Counted from the first letter of the stretch, positions 1 to 10,442 are shown. The stretch: 11,497 bases of DNA from Polyangia bacterium (GCA_030433055.1 JAUILJ010000167.1:1-11497); one strand, 5' to 3'. Numbers and translations: made by a program. The notes: generated from the letters alone by a model not told the origin.

Positions 1-362
1 AGCGACATCGCCTCGAGCTCCCCCAGCTCGCGCCCCGCCTCGAGCTCGAAGAGCTTGCGCGGTTCGCCGCTCGCGTGGCCGCCGGCGTCGAACTTCCACG
101 CCCACATCCCCACGGCAATCTTCTTCGGCTGTTGCTGCTTCTCGTTTGGGGGGTGAGACGCACCCCAGACAAGCTCGAAGCCATCTGCACCCAGCGCAAA
201 GTCGAAGCCGTTGCGGCTCGCCAGATGAACGCTCGACAGCAGCTTCGGCGCGGCGGCCGCAGGTGCCTCGGGCGGAGCGGGCTGCTCCTTCTCACAGGAG
301 ATCAGCAGCACCGCGATCGCGACGAGCCAGCTGCCTCCGACGGAGAGTCCGCGCCCAGTCAC
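1..362 (-). CDS. Predicted lipoprotein, N-terminal part (runs off left edge)
   Basis: About 120 codons are visible on the minus strand from a GTG at 362, and the frame is still open at the window edge. The N-terminus has an arginine (R4), a hydrophobic stretch (about residues 12-21, WLVAIAVLLI) and the lipobox L-I-S-C with C23 as the lipidated residue. This predicts export and cleavage by signal peptidase II. A Pro/Ala/Glu-rich linker (about residues 24-40) follows, then a folded region I do not recognise (FDFALGADGFELVWG, then IAVGMWAWKFDAGG). The pattern suggests beta-strands, but no family can be named. An in-frame GTG at 401 would add 13 residues, but it falls inside a palindromic operator-like site, so 362 is preferred. 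The gene is divergent from the activase operon and may share its regulator. The coding call is supported by the lipoprotein signal and the clean open frame; the function is unknown. Confidence 0.7.
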   Translation of the reverse strand, partial: MTGRGLSVGGSWLVAIAVLLISCEKEQPAPPEAPAAAAPKLLSSVHLASRNGFDFALGADGFELVWGASHPPNEKQQQPKKIAVGMWAWKFDAGGHASGEPRKLFELEAGRELGELEAMS

Positions 363-399
363 CCGCTGACGATGGCACCTGCCGGGGCTGGGCGCATTC

Positions 400-417
400 A
401 CTGACGCTAGTGTCAGT
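400..417. promoter_or_regulatory. Palindromic operator-like site, copy 1
   Basis: The arms are ACTGACG and TGTCAGT around a CTAG core. They are complementary except for one pair, and the symmetry extends one further base on each side (399 and 418). The 18-bp length with a 4-bp centre is typical of dimeric helix-turn-helix repressors such as TetR-family proteins. It lies 38 bp upstream of the preferred GTG start of the minus-strand lipoprotein. It does not resemble the operator of the TetR gene in this window, so the cognate regulator is probably encoded elsewhere. Confidence 0.55.
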
Positions 418-617
418 GGCCAAGCCCGTCTCAGCGGCCTCGGGGCGCCCCCCTCAGACGCCTCGCGCCGCGGACCAAACGGTCACGATTCCATCGTTCA
501 CACCCCGAAAACTCTACGAAACATCGTTAAACTGTGGATGTCCTTGAGAGAATTCAGAGTCCTGGGTCGGCCGCCCCGACGCGCGAAGTCGTGTTTCGAC
601 GGGGTCCGCGGGAAGAC

Positions 618-635
618 ACTGACGTCAGCGTCAGT
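618..635. promoter_or_regulatory. Palindromic operator-like site, copy 2
   Basis: The arms ACTGACG and CGTCAGT are perfectly complementary around a TCAG centre. The site matches copy 1 at 13 of its 14 arm positions, with the same 18-bp length and 4-bp centre. It sits about 105 bp upstream of the ATG of the large activase gene, a place compatible with overlapping its promoter. Two copies in one divergent region, one towards each gene, argue for shared control of the lipoprotein and the activase operon by a dimeric regulator. The regulator is not identified. Confidence 0.6.
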
Positions 636-739
636 TCAGGTTAGCGTCTCGGGGCGGCTCGCGGCGCATGAGCGCGCTGGGTCCACACCGGCCCAACCTG
701 AGCCAGAGGCTCACGGAACGATCGAAGGGGAATTAGAAG

Positions 740-4393
<3,654 letters not shown>

Positions 4394-4415
4394 AGATACC
4401 AGGGGACAGAAGCAC

Positions 4416-6296
4416 ATGACTCAACACATCGAACTCGGAAACAAGCGCAGCCTGCCGGTAGTGGGCGATGACTTCGACATGGACGGCGAACTCGCAAAGT
4501 TCGAAGCCGAAGAGCGCGCGCGCCTCGGCCTCGGCGCCGAGAAGCAGTGGATCGAAGACATGGCGGACCTCGGCTTCACCAAGAGTGAGAAGTCGAAGAT
4601 CACATTGCTCGTCGGCGGGCTCACCATGGCCCATGACTACTTGGTGGAAGGTGGCCTGCAGAGCCTCGGCTACAACGTGCTCGCGATGGACGTGCCGGAC
4701 AACGCGGCGCTCCAGGTCGGCAAGGAGTTCGGCAACCGAGCCCAGTGCAACCCCACGTACTTTACCGTGGGGAACCTGGTGAAGTGCCTGATCGAACTAC
4801 GCGACAAGAAGGGCATGAGCACCGAAGAGATCATCGAGAAATTCGTGTTCCTGACCGCTGGTGCATGCGGCCCGTGTCGCTTCGGCATGTACGTCACCGA
4901 GTACCGCAAGGCGCTGCGTGACGCTGGCTTCGACGGCTTCCGCGTGATGCTGTTCCAGCAGCAGGGTGGCCTGAGCCAAGCCACCGGCGAAGAGAGCGGG
5001 CTCGAGATGAACCCGAAGTTCTTCATCACATTGGTGCGCAGCCTGCTAGCCGGCGACGTCATCAACGGCATGGCGTATCGCATTCGTCCTTACGAGCTGA
5101 ACCCCGGAGAGACGGACAAGGTCATCGAGCGGGCCAAGCGTGAGTGCTACGACGCCCTGAAAGAAGGACGTTCCGTGCTGATGGCGCTGCATCGCAGCAA
5201 GAAGTGGTTCAGCGAGATCCCCGTGGATCGCCTGCGGCTAAAGCCCAAGGTCGCCATCATCGGCGAGTTCTGGGCGATGACCACCGAGGGCGATGGGAAC
5301 TACGCGCTGCAGCGTTTCGTCGAGCAAGAAGGCGCCGAATGCGACATCCAGTTCCTCACGGCCTGGCTCCTCTACAACATCTGGGAGGTGAGCTTCGACA
5401 CCGGCAACCGCACCGCGCTGCGCGGCACGGACGACGCCAAGAGCGGTCTCGCTGACCTGGGTGACTACGGCGTGTTCACTCGCAAGGTCGGCCTGAAGGT
5501 GGCGGACAAAGCGCTGCGAGTCATCTTCCAGACGTTCGCCCACGCGGTTGGCTTCTACGACTACCACCTCGCGGATATGGACGAGGTGGCCGAGGTCGCT
5601 GCGCCGTTCTACAACAACGACTTGCGCGGTGGCGAAGGTCACATGGAGGTCGGCAAGCTGATCCTCAACGTGGTGAAGAACAAGGCCAGCATGACGCTCA
5701 GTGTGAAGCCCTTCGGCTGCATGCCGAGCTCCAGCGTCAGCGACGGCGTGCAGTCTCTGATCAGCGAGCGCTTCCCGGGCACCATCTTCTGCGCGGTGGA
5801 GACCAGCGGTGATGGCGCAGTCAACTTCTACTCCCGTGTGCAGATGTACCTGTTCAAGGCCAAGCAGGCCGCCGCAGACGAGTACGCCAAGGCGCTACGC
5901 GAGACGGGCACCACCGAAGAGGAGCTGCGGGCCTACCTGCAGACGCATCCCAAGCTGGCCAGCGCTCTCAAGCGCGCACCCCATCGCGCTGGCAGCACGG
6001 CGACCGACGTGATCTACCAGATCGCGGATCACATGCAGACCACCCGCACCCAGCGCGCGCTTCGGAGCGTGAAGGGCGCAGCCGTGTGGCTCAAGAATGG
6101 CGCACAGAGCTTGGTTCAGGATGGCCCCAGCCGCGCCAAGGCGGCCGCCGACTTGAGCCTACAAGCGAGCGCTGAACTCCTGGAGATCGCCAAGGAGCGC
6201 GCTCCGGGCGCCGCGGAGTCTCTGGTCTCCAAGGTGAAGCTACGCTTCACCGGCGCGGCAAACAGCGCCCAAGAGGCACCTATCGCCGCCGAGTGA
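4416..6296 (+). CDS. HgdB-like / COG3581-type iron-sulfur partner of the tandem activase
   Basis: This 626-residue protein starts 22 bp after the activase stop, with an AGGGG ribosome site (4401-4405) 10 bp before the ATG, so the two are an operon. An acidic N-terminus (about 15-55) precedes an HgdB-like core: LLVGGLTMAHDYLVEGGL (64-81), RAQCNP (C111), GACGPCRFGMY (C151, C154), FQQQGG (180-185), VAIIGEFWAMTTEGDGNY (279-296) and KPFGCMPSSS (C435). C111, C151, C154 and C435 are in conserved-looking motifs and are candidates for binding an iron-sulfur cluster. The C-terminal 140 residues (about 480-626) are Ala/Lys/Arg-rich and helical, without a recognised domain. Proteins of this group are described as relatives of the 2-hydroxyglutaryl-CoA dehydratase D-component and occur with or fused to tandem activases. 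The inferred role is electron acceptor or catalytic partner of the upstream ATPase. The substrate is unknown; a general dehydratase label would overstate what is visible. Confidence 0.85.
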   Translation: MTQHIELGNKRSLPVVGDDFDMDGELAKFEAEERARLGLGAEKQWIEDMADLGFTKSEKSKITLLVGGLTMAHDYLVEGGLQSLGYNVLAMDVPDNAALQVGKEFGNRAQCNPTYFTVGNLVKCLIELRDKKGMSTEEIIEKFVFLTAGACGPCRFGMYVTEYRKALRDAGFDGFRVMLFQQQGGLSQATGEESGLEMNPKFFITLVRSLLAGDVINGMAYRIRPYELNPGETDKVIERAKRECYDALKEGRSVLMALHRSKKWFSEIPVDRLRLKPKVAIIGEFWAMTTEGDGNYALQRFVEQEGAECDIQFLTAWLLYNIWEVSFDTGNRTALRGTDDAKSGLADLGDYGVFTRKVGLKVADKALRVIFQTFAHAVGFYDYHLADMDEVAEVAAPFYNNDLRGGEGHMEVGKLILNVVKNKASMTLSVKPFGCMPSSSVSDGVQSLISERFPGTIFCAVETSGDGAVNFYSRVQMYLFKAKQAAADEYAKALRETGTTEEELRAYLQTHPKLASALKRAPHRAGSTATDVIYQIADHMQTTRTQRALRSVKGAAVWLKNGAQSLVQDGPSRAKAAADLSLQASAELLEIAKERAPGAAESLVSKVKLRFTGAANSAQEAPIAAE

Positions 6297-6314
6297 GTCA
6301 CAACGCCGAGCGGA

Positions 6315-6347
6315 GGCGGGCGCGAGCCATCAGGCTCAGCGCCCGTC
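6315..6347 (+). terminator. GC-rich hairpin after the activase operon
   Basis: GGGCGC-GAGCC (6318-6328) pairs with GGCTC-A-GCGCCC (6333-6344) around an ATCA loop. The 11 pairs are broken only by one bulged A (6338), and the stem can be extended outward by about three pairs including one G-U. It starts 18 bp after the stop codon at 6296. No run of T follows (GTCGCCGTTTG), so it is not a classical intrinsic terminator. It could stop transcription with Rho, protect the 3' end of the message, or act as an attenuator before the transporter gene. Confidence 0.5.
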
Positions 6348-6386
6348 GCCGTTTGTAGGCCATTGGTGTAGGAAGCAGCAACCGTC

Positions 6387-7648
6387 GTGAGCTCCACCTC
6401 TCCCCTCAAAGACTCGGACATTCGCCACGTCTACATCGGCACGCTGCTGCTCGGCTTGGCCTACGGCATCGCGCTGAGCGTGATCGCCGTCTACCTTGAC
6501 GAGCGCGGCTTCCAGAAGCGGGAGATAGGCAACCTGGCCGCGGCATTTGCCGCCGGAATCGTCAGCCTGAGCATCCCAGCGGGCGCGCTGATCCGCCGCT
6601 TCTCGGCCAAGGCAGTGGTGACCTGCGCGGTCGCGGCGTATGCAACGGTCACCCTCGCGTTTCCCCACGTAAATGACTTCTACGGCATCGCAGGCCTGCG
6701 CTTCGTGGACGGCGCTGCGTCGGTGAGCATTTGGGTCAGCTGCGAGACCGTGCTCTTGTCGAGAGCCCGACCCGGCCAGAAGGCGCTGGTCACGAGCCTG
6801 TACGCCGTGTTCATGGCCCTCGGGTCAGTCGAGGCTTGGTCGCCGTGTGGCCCTTGTCGGCGGCCTTCAGCGTCGCTGGGGCCCTCGCGCTCTCCGTGGC
6901 TGTGTACTTCTTCGCGTTCCTCAGCCGAGACGCCGAGTCGGCCTTGCACGGCGACCAGGCCAGTGACGAGGCGGAGTTTCAGGCGCGGCTCGAACGCGCT
7001 GACATCGAGGCACCGACCGAAACCGGCAAGCAGGAGCTGGGTAGCCTTGGCGTCTTGTGGCGGATCAAGACCAGCTGCTTCGCGACGTTCGCCTACGGAT
7101 ACTTCCAGGCCAGCGTGGTGCTGTTCCTCCCGCTGTTTCTGATGACGGACAAGCACGTCAGCAAAGAAGACACGATCTATGTGACCGCGTGCTTCGCCCT
7201 TGGGATGGTGCTCTTCACCAACCCTGCGGGCCGCATCGGTGATCGTTTCGGGCACCTGCTGACAATGCGCGTGCTCGCCGTACTCGGGACGCTGATGATC
7301 GCGTCCTTTGCTTGGCTAGACAGCTTCACGCTGATGCTGGCGGCGGTGTTCATCGCCGGTGCCACCTTGGCCAGCATCTCACCCATGAGCCTGGCGCTGC
7401 AGGGCTTGGTGGTACCCTCAAAGGACTACAGCCGCGCCACGGCGATCTACAACGCCTTCTACGCGGCGGGGATGCTGATCGGCCCGCCCATCTCCAGCGT
7501 GCTGTTCGAGCGCCTGGGAGGCGCGCCGATGCTGCACCATTTGGCCGCGCTGTGGTGCGGTTTCATCGCCTTCACGCTGTTGTTCCGCAAGGACGACCCT
7601 GCGACCTACAGCGCTCGGCTCGACGTGGTGCAGGCCCACAAGGGCTGA
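6387..7648 (+). pseudogene. MFS transporter with an internal frameshift
   Basis: The frame from GTG 6387 (AGGAAG 11 bp upstream) encodes transmembrane segments 1-5 of a major facilitator: about residues 15-37, 46-68, 75-92, 99-125 and 132-146. The sense of the protein is lost after FMALG (about 6822). The frame offset by -1 then carries the rest, from about 6833 (GLVAVWPLSAAFSVAGALAL, helix 6) to a TGA at 7646-7648. This second part includes a charged central loop (about 6926-7070), helices 7-12 and the MFS loop motif NPAGRIGDRFGH. Total length after repair is about 420 residues, usual for a 12-helix MFS exporter or importer. The loss is one base or 3n+1 bases; the GP-containing end of helix 5 expected here is not obvious, so a slightly larger deletion is possible. 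As written the gene cannot make a full transporter. A sequencing or assembly error is the main alternative. The substrate is unknown. Confidence 0.8.
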
Positions 7649-7698
7649 GTCGTTCGACTCGCGTGAGTGAAGAAGAAATGTCCCTCCCCCCCCTTGCC

Positions 7699-7718
7699 TA
7701 TAATGAATATTGATTCAT
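7699..7718 (+). promoter_or_regulatory. tetR promoter -10 box with overlapping operator
   Basis: TATAAT at 7699-7704 is a perfect -10 box. It overlaps the left arm of the perfect palindrome ATGAAT-ATTG-ATTCAT (7703-7718). A -35 box is not clear; the place expected (about 7676-7681) is separated from the -10 by a spacer containing eight consecutive C (7686-7693). Transcription would begin near 7711, inside the palindrome, so a bound repressor would block it. The same core recurs in front of the reductase gene at 8316-8338, which points to autoregulation by the TetR-family protein encoded just downstream. Confidence 0.75.
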
Positions 7719-7727
7719 GATACGAGC

Positions 7728-8300
7728 ATGCGAGTGCGGGACAGCGCGAAGCGCGAGGCGATCCTCTCCGGGGCGCTGAGCGTCGTTGAGCGGCAAGGTC
7801 TGGCCGGGCTCTCAATCGACTCCGTCGCCAAGGCGGCCGGGGTCGCAACGGGCACCGTCTACGTCTACTTCGAGAACAAGGAAGCGCTGCTGAATGCGCT
7901 GTACGTCGAGGTCAAGGCTGAGCTTGGTCGCCGGGTATTCTTGGGCTCCGAGGCTGGTATCGCGACCAAGCCGGCGTTCGAGCGTATGTGCGTCGCCTAC
8001 CTTCGCTATGTGGCGACCCACAGCGCGGAGCTGGTGTTCATGCACCAGTTTCACAACTCGCCCTACATTCTCGAACACTCTAGGAAAGCTACGAGCGGCA
8101 CTCTACTGCCCCTTCACCAGCTACTGGAACGCGCCCAGGCGGAACGGTTGCTCAAGGACCTACCGCTGCCCCTGATGATCGCGTTCCTCCAAGGCACGCT
8201 CCGAGAGATGGCCGCCTACGTCGCCGCTGAACCGGCAAGACGGCGCGCAGCGAGGGAGCTTGAAGTGGCGCGCCTGTGTTGGGACGCGCTCAAGGACTGA
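7728..8300 (+). CDS. TetR/AcrR-family transcriptional repressor
   Basis: The 190-residue protein (from ATG 7728) has the TetR layout: an N-terminal DNA-binding domain and a helical ligand-binding domain. The helix-turn-helix lies at about residues 24-46 and reads SIDSVAKAAGVATGTVYVYF followed by ENKEALL, the family signature. The remaining helices contain no recognised ligand motif, so the inducer is unknown. A TTG at 7710 in the same frame would add six residues, but it lies inside the operator and at the predicted transcription start, so ATG 7728 is preferred even though its ribosome site is weak. The gene is followed 52 bp later by the short-chain reductase, which has its own promoter with the same operator. 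The likely targets are its own promoter and the reductase. No such site was seen in front of the MFS gene. Confidence 0.92.
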   Translation: MRVRDSAKREAILSGALSVVERQGLAGLSIDSVAKAAGVATGTVYVYFENKEALLNALYVEVKAELGRRVFLGSEAGIATKPAFERMCVAYLRYVATHSAELVFMHQFHNSPYILEHSRKATSGTLLPLHQLLERAQAERLLKDLPLPLMIAFLQGTLREMAAYVAAEPARRRAARELEVARLCWDALKD

Positions 8301-8316
8301 CGAGTTTTTTTGTCTC

Positions 8317-8336
8317 TAAAATGAATATTTATTCAC
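8317..8336 (+). promoter_or_regulatory. Reductase promoter -10 box with overlapping operator
   Basis: TAAAAT (8317-8322) is a good -10 box overlapping the palindrome TGAAT-ATTT-ATTCA (8322-8335). Aligned with the tetR promoter, the 23-bp stretches 7698-7720 and 8316-8338 both read CTAWAATGAATATTKATTCAYGA, differing at three positions. A T-tract (8305-8311) lies upstream in the spacer or -35 area; no strong -35 hexamer is seen. Predicted transcription starts near 8329, giving a short leader with AAGGA (8339-8343) 9 bp before the ATG. Confidence 0.75.
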
Positions 8337-8352
8337 GAAAGGAACCGCACTC

Positions 8353-9165
8353 ATGACACGAACCATCTTCATCACCGGCGCTTCATCCGGCCTGGGTCGC
8401 GCAGCGACGTTGCTCTTCGCCGAACGCGGCTTTCACGTCTTCGCAACCATGCGGAGACCAGAGAACGAGACCGAACTGCAGAACGTGCCGAACGTTAGCG
8501 TCCTCCGATTGGACGTGACTGACCCTGAACAGATCGAGTCGACGGCGCGTGAAGCGCTGGCCCTCGGAGGGGTCGACATCCTGTTCAACAACGCAGGCTA
8601 CGGGTTGGCCGGTCCCTTCGAGGGGACCACGCCCGCGCAGATCGAGCGCCAGGTCGACACGAACCTGCTCGGTCCACTCAGGACGACCCACGCATTCCTC
8701 GGCCACATGCGAGAGCGGGGCTCCGGAACGATCATCACCACGACCTCGATCGCCGGCCTCACGGCGTTCCCGCTTCAGTCGATGTACAACGCAACGAAGT
8801 GGGCCCTCGAAGGTTGGAGCGAGGGGCTCGCCTACGAACTCGCTGCGTTCGGCATCCGCGTGAAGACCGTGTCTCCGGGAGGAATCCGGACGGATTTTGC
8901 CGGCCGCTCGTTGGTAGAAACTGAGCACCCGGCATACGCCAAGCTAGCCGAGAAGGTGCGAGCCGTGTTCCGTGACCCCAAACGCGCCAGCGCGTACTCC
9001 ACTGCCGAACAGGTCGCAGAGGTCGTCTACGAGGCAGCCACCGACGGCAAGGAACAACTGCGCTACGTCGCTGGCCCAGACGCCCAGGCACTGTATGCCC
9101 AGCGCCTCCAAGTCGGGGTGGAGGCGTTTCGCAAGGCGATCTCCCAGAGCTTTCTAGGGAACTGA
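8353..9165 (+). CDS. Short-chain dehydrogenase/reductase (SDR), classical type
   Basis: This 270-residue cytoplasmic oxidoreductase has a Rossmann fold and all classical SDR landmarks: the cofactor loop TGASSGLG (8-15), D54 in LDVTD, NNAG (79-82), N104, and the catalytic S132, Y145 and K149 (YNATK). PGGIRTDF follows as the usual PG motif. Arginines 34 and 35 after the second strand suggest preference for NADP(H). The length is normal for classical SDRs with a moderate C-terminal extension. The start is fixed by AAGGA 9 bp upstream of the ATG. Its promoter carries the same palindrome as the tetR promoter, so expression is probably released by the ligand of that repressor. A plausible inference is that the enzyme reduces or oxidises the inducing compound or a relative, but the substrate cannot be deduced. 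SDRs are functionally very diverse. Confidence 0.93.
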   Translation: MTRTIFITGASSGLGRAATLLFAERGFHVFATMRRPENETELQNVPNVSVLRLDVTDPEQIESTAREALALGGVDILFNNAGYGLAGPFEGTTPAQIERQVDTNLLGPLRTTHAFLGHMRERGSGTIITTTSIAGLTAFPLQSMYNATKWALEGWSEGLAYELAAFGIRVKTVSPGGIRTDFAGRSLVETEHPAYAKLAEKVRAVFRDPKRASAYSTAEQVAEVVYEAATDGKEQLRYVAGPDAQALYAQRLQVGVEAFRKAISQSFLGN

Positions 9166-9196
9166 GCACAGGATCCGCACGCCCAGGCGTCATTTC

Positions 9197-9218
9197 CCTC
9201 GAAAAAGGGTCTGACCCT
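9197..9218 (-). terminator. Small hairpin with T-run on the minus strand (terminator-like or REP-like)
   Basis: Read on the minus strand, AGGGT-CAG-ACCCT (9218-9206) is a 5-bp perfect stem with a 3-base loop followed directly by TTTTC (the A-run at 9202-9206 on the plus strand). This is the order of an intrinsic terminator facing left, yet no minus-strand gene ends here. On the plus strand the arms can pair alternatively as CCCT (9196-9199) with AGGG. It sits between the reductase stop and the next lipoprotein gene. The stem is short, so the functional call is weak. Confidence 0.3.
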
Positions 9219-9283
9219 CGGTCGCGGATACACATCCCTCCATGCTGGACAGGTTCGCTGCTCTGCGGCGTACAACGTGGTCC

Positions 9284-10348
9284 ATGAGGCGCGTTTTGAC
9301 TCTCCTGTGTGTGCTTTCCGTCGGGTCATCTGCATGCATCGTCTACACGCCGCCGAAGAGCGGCGACGCGGATAGCCTGGCACAGGAGGCGGATGCAAAG
9401 CCGGCGGAGCCCAGCTTCGACACGGAGAAAGCAAAGCTCACCGAAGCCAAGCAGCACCTGGAGGCGAAGGACTGGGGCGACGCCGAGCGCCTCGGATTGG
9501 AAGTGCGCGCCCTGCTGCGCTCCCGGGAGGACCGACCCAAGAAGCCTTACGCGACCTGCAAGGACTTCGATGGCACCCGCTGCCTAAAGACCGACTGGGA
9601 TCTGAACCATTGGTTCGACTGGTTTTACGCCTCGACTGCCGTCATCGCCGCAGCCCGAAAGAACACGAGAGACGACCTCGCGGCGCTCACCGCCTTCGAC
9701 AAGGAAGGGCTAGACCCGGCTCGTTGCCCCGAGGAATACAAAGCGCTCTGCGAGGAGATGAAGGCGATCGCCGAGCAAGACGACTACGTCGATCTGTTCC
9801 AGAAGATCGAACGCGACCCGGCGGGCAGCGGCTCGAGCTACGAGAAAGCGGGGCGGCTGGTCAGCAACTACTACTACGTCTCCATCCCGGGCATGGCTGG
9901 CTACAGCGGAGAGAGCGTCGGCTACTTCCTCGAGGAACAGGTCAATCGCAGGCTCCGCAAGGACCACAAGCGCTACGGGGCAGTCTGGATCGGCAATCAC
10001 TACGAGGCCAAGCGCACCCAGAAACAGGCGGGCGAGCGGACCAGCTACTCCTGGAAGGGCACCACCCAAAAGGTCTCCGGCACCTCCTGCCGAGACACCG
10101 GCAGCAAGCTGAAGATCGGCAGCAACAGCTACGACATTCAGGCTTGCCGCAAGAGCTCCCACATCTCTCAGGCAGCGACCGTGACCATCAGCCTGGCGAG
10201 CGAAGACGCGGCGCAAGTGGACTTCGACAATGGGGACGCTGCCCTGGTCATCTTCGAGACTGCAAAGGTCAGCGGCAGCAAGCTCTACCTCAACCTGGGC
10301 GCGGTGCGGCTAGCGCGCGTCGCGCACAAGGGCGAGTCGCTCCAGTAG
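9284..10348 (+). CDS. Predicted lipoprotein of unknown function with three cysteine pairs
   Basis: From ATG 9284 the protein is 354 residues. Residues 1-17 form a short lipoprotein signal peptide (MRR, then LTLLCVLSV) ending at GSSA-C with C18 as the probable lipid-carrying cysteine; the -3 position is Ser rather than the preferred Leu, so the lipobox is imperfect. An upstream ATG at 9242 would add 14 residues ahead of the arginines and has no better ribosome site. The mature part starts with a charged linker, then a helical segment that could be TPR-like (about 48-78, FDTEKAKLTEAKQHLEAKDW). Six further cysteines come in close pairs (92/100, 148/156, 269/288), suggesting three disulfides outside the cytoplasm. 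The C-terminal third (about 245-340) looks beta-rich. I do not recognise the family. The gene appears to stand alone, convergent with the beta-helix gene. Confidence 0.85.
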   Translation: MRRVLTLLCVLSVGSSACIVYTPPKSGDADSLAQEADAKPAEPSFDTEKAKLTEAKQHLEAKDWGDAERLGLEVRALLRSREDRPKKPYATCKDFDGTRCLKTDWDLNHWFDWFYASTAVIAAARKNTRDDLAALTAFDKEGLDPARCPEEYKALCEEMKAIAEQDDYVDLFQKIERDPAGSGSSYEKAGRLVSNYYYVSIPGMAGYSGESVGYFLEEQVNRRLRKDHKRYGAVWIGNHYEAKRTQKQAGERTSYSWKGTTQKVSGTSCRDTGSKLKIGSNSYDIQACRKSSHISQAATVTISLASEDAAQVDFDNGDAALVIFETAKVSGSKLYLNLGAVRLARVAHKGESLQ

Positions 10349-10366
10349 CCCAGCCACGCTGCCAGG

Positions 10367-10442
10367 GGCCCAGAGTCACTCCAAGGCCCAGGCACTCCAA
10401 GGCCCAGGCACTCCAAGGCCCAGAGTCACTCCCAAGGCCCAG
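10367..10442. repeat. Short tandem repeat array, 16-19 bp unit
   Basis: Four full units and one partial unit follow each other without gaps: 10367-10384 (18 bp), 10385-10400 (16 bp), 10401-10416 (16 bp), 10417-10435 (19 bp) and a partial unit at 10436-10442. The core is GGCCCAGGCACTCCAA; the outer units carry an extra AGT-type insertion (CAGAGTCACT), and the last has an extra C. The array begins 19 bp after the lipoprotein stop and lies in the convergent gap before the beta-helix gene. It forms no strong hairpin of its own. Confidence 0.85.

Larger units (their letters stand above)
363..739. other. Divergent intergenic region between lipoprotein and activase operon
   Basis: This 377-bp stretch has no convincing gene; the open frames crossing it have shadow-like composition. 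It contains two copies of a palindrome (400-417 and 618-635), a direct repeat CATCGTT at 492-498 and 522-528, a locally more AT-rich patch around 485-535, and an imperfect stem-loop at about 574-604 (CCCCG paired with CGGGG, then CGAA with TTCG, with an asymmetric internal loop). I could not assign clear -35 and -10 boxes for either direction. The divergent arrangement means promoters for both flanking genes should lie here. Confidence 0.6.

Noticed and set aside
620..627. TGACGTCA, identical to a eukaryotic CRE element, within operator copy 2.
   Set aside because: It has no meaning in a bacterial genome beyond being part of the larger 18-bp palindrome, and copy 1 does not keep it.
6813..6835. 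Programmed ribosomal frameshifting as an explanation of the split MFS frame.
   Set aside because: There is no slippery heptamer at the switch and no known precedent for MFS transporters made this way; mutation or sequence error is simpler.
7647..7660. GAGTC-GTTC-GACTC hairpin at the MFS stop codon as a terminator.
   Set aside because: The stem is only five pairs and no T-run follows; it is too weak to call.
9217..9236. The minus strand reads ATG TGT ATC CGC GAC, giving the peptide MCIRDR, like the well-known transposase-adapter artefact in assembled sequences.
   Set aside because: The bases diverge from the adapter after about eight positions (ATCCGCGACC instead of ATAAGAGACAG), and the position lies inside a normal intergenic region, so this is a coincidence.
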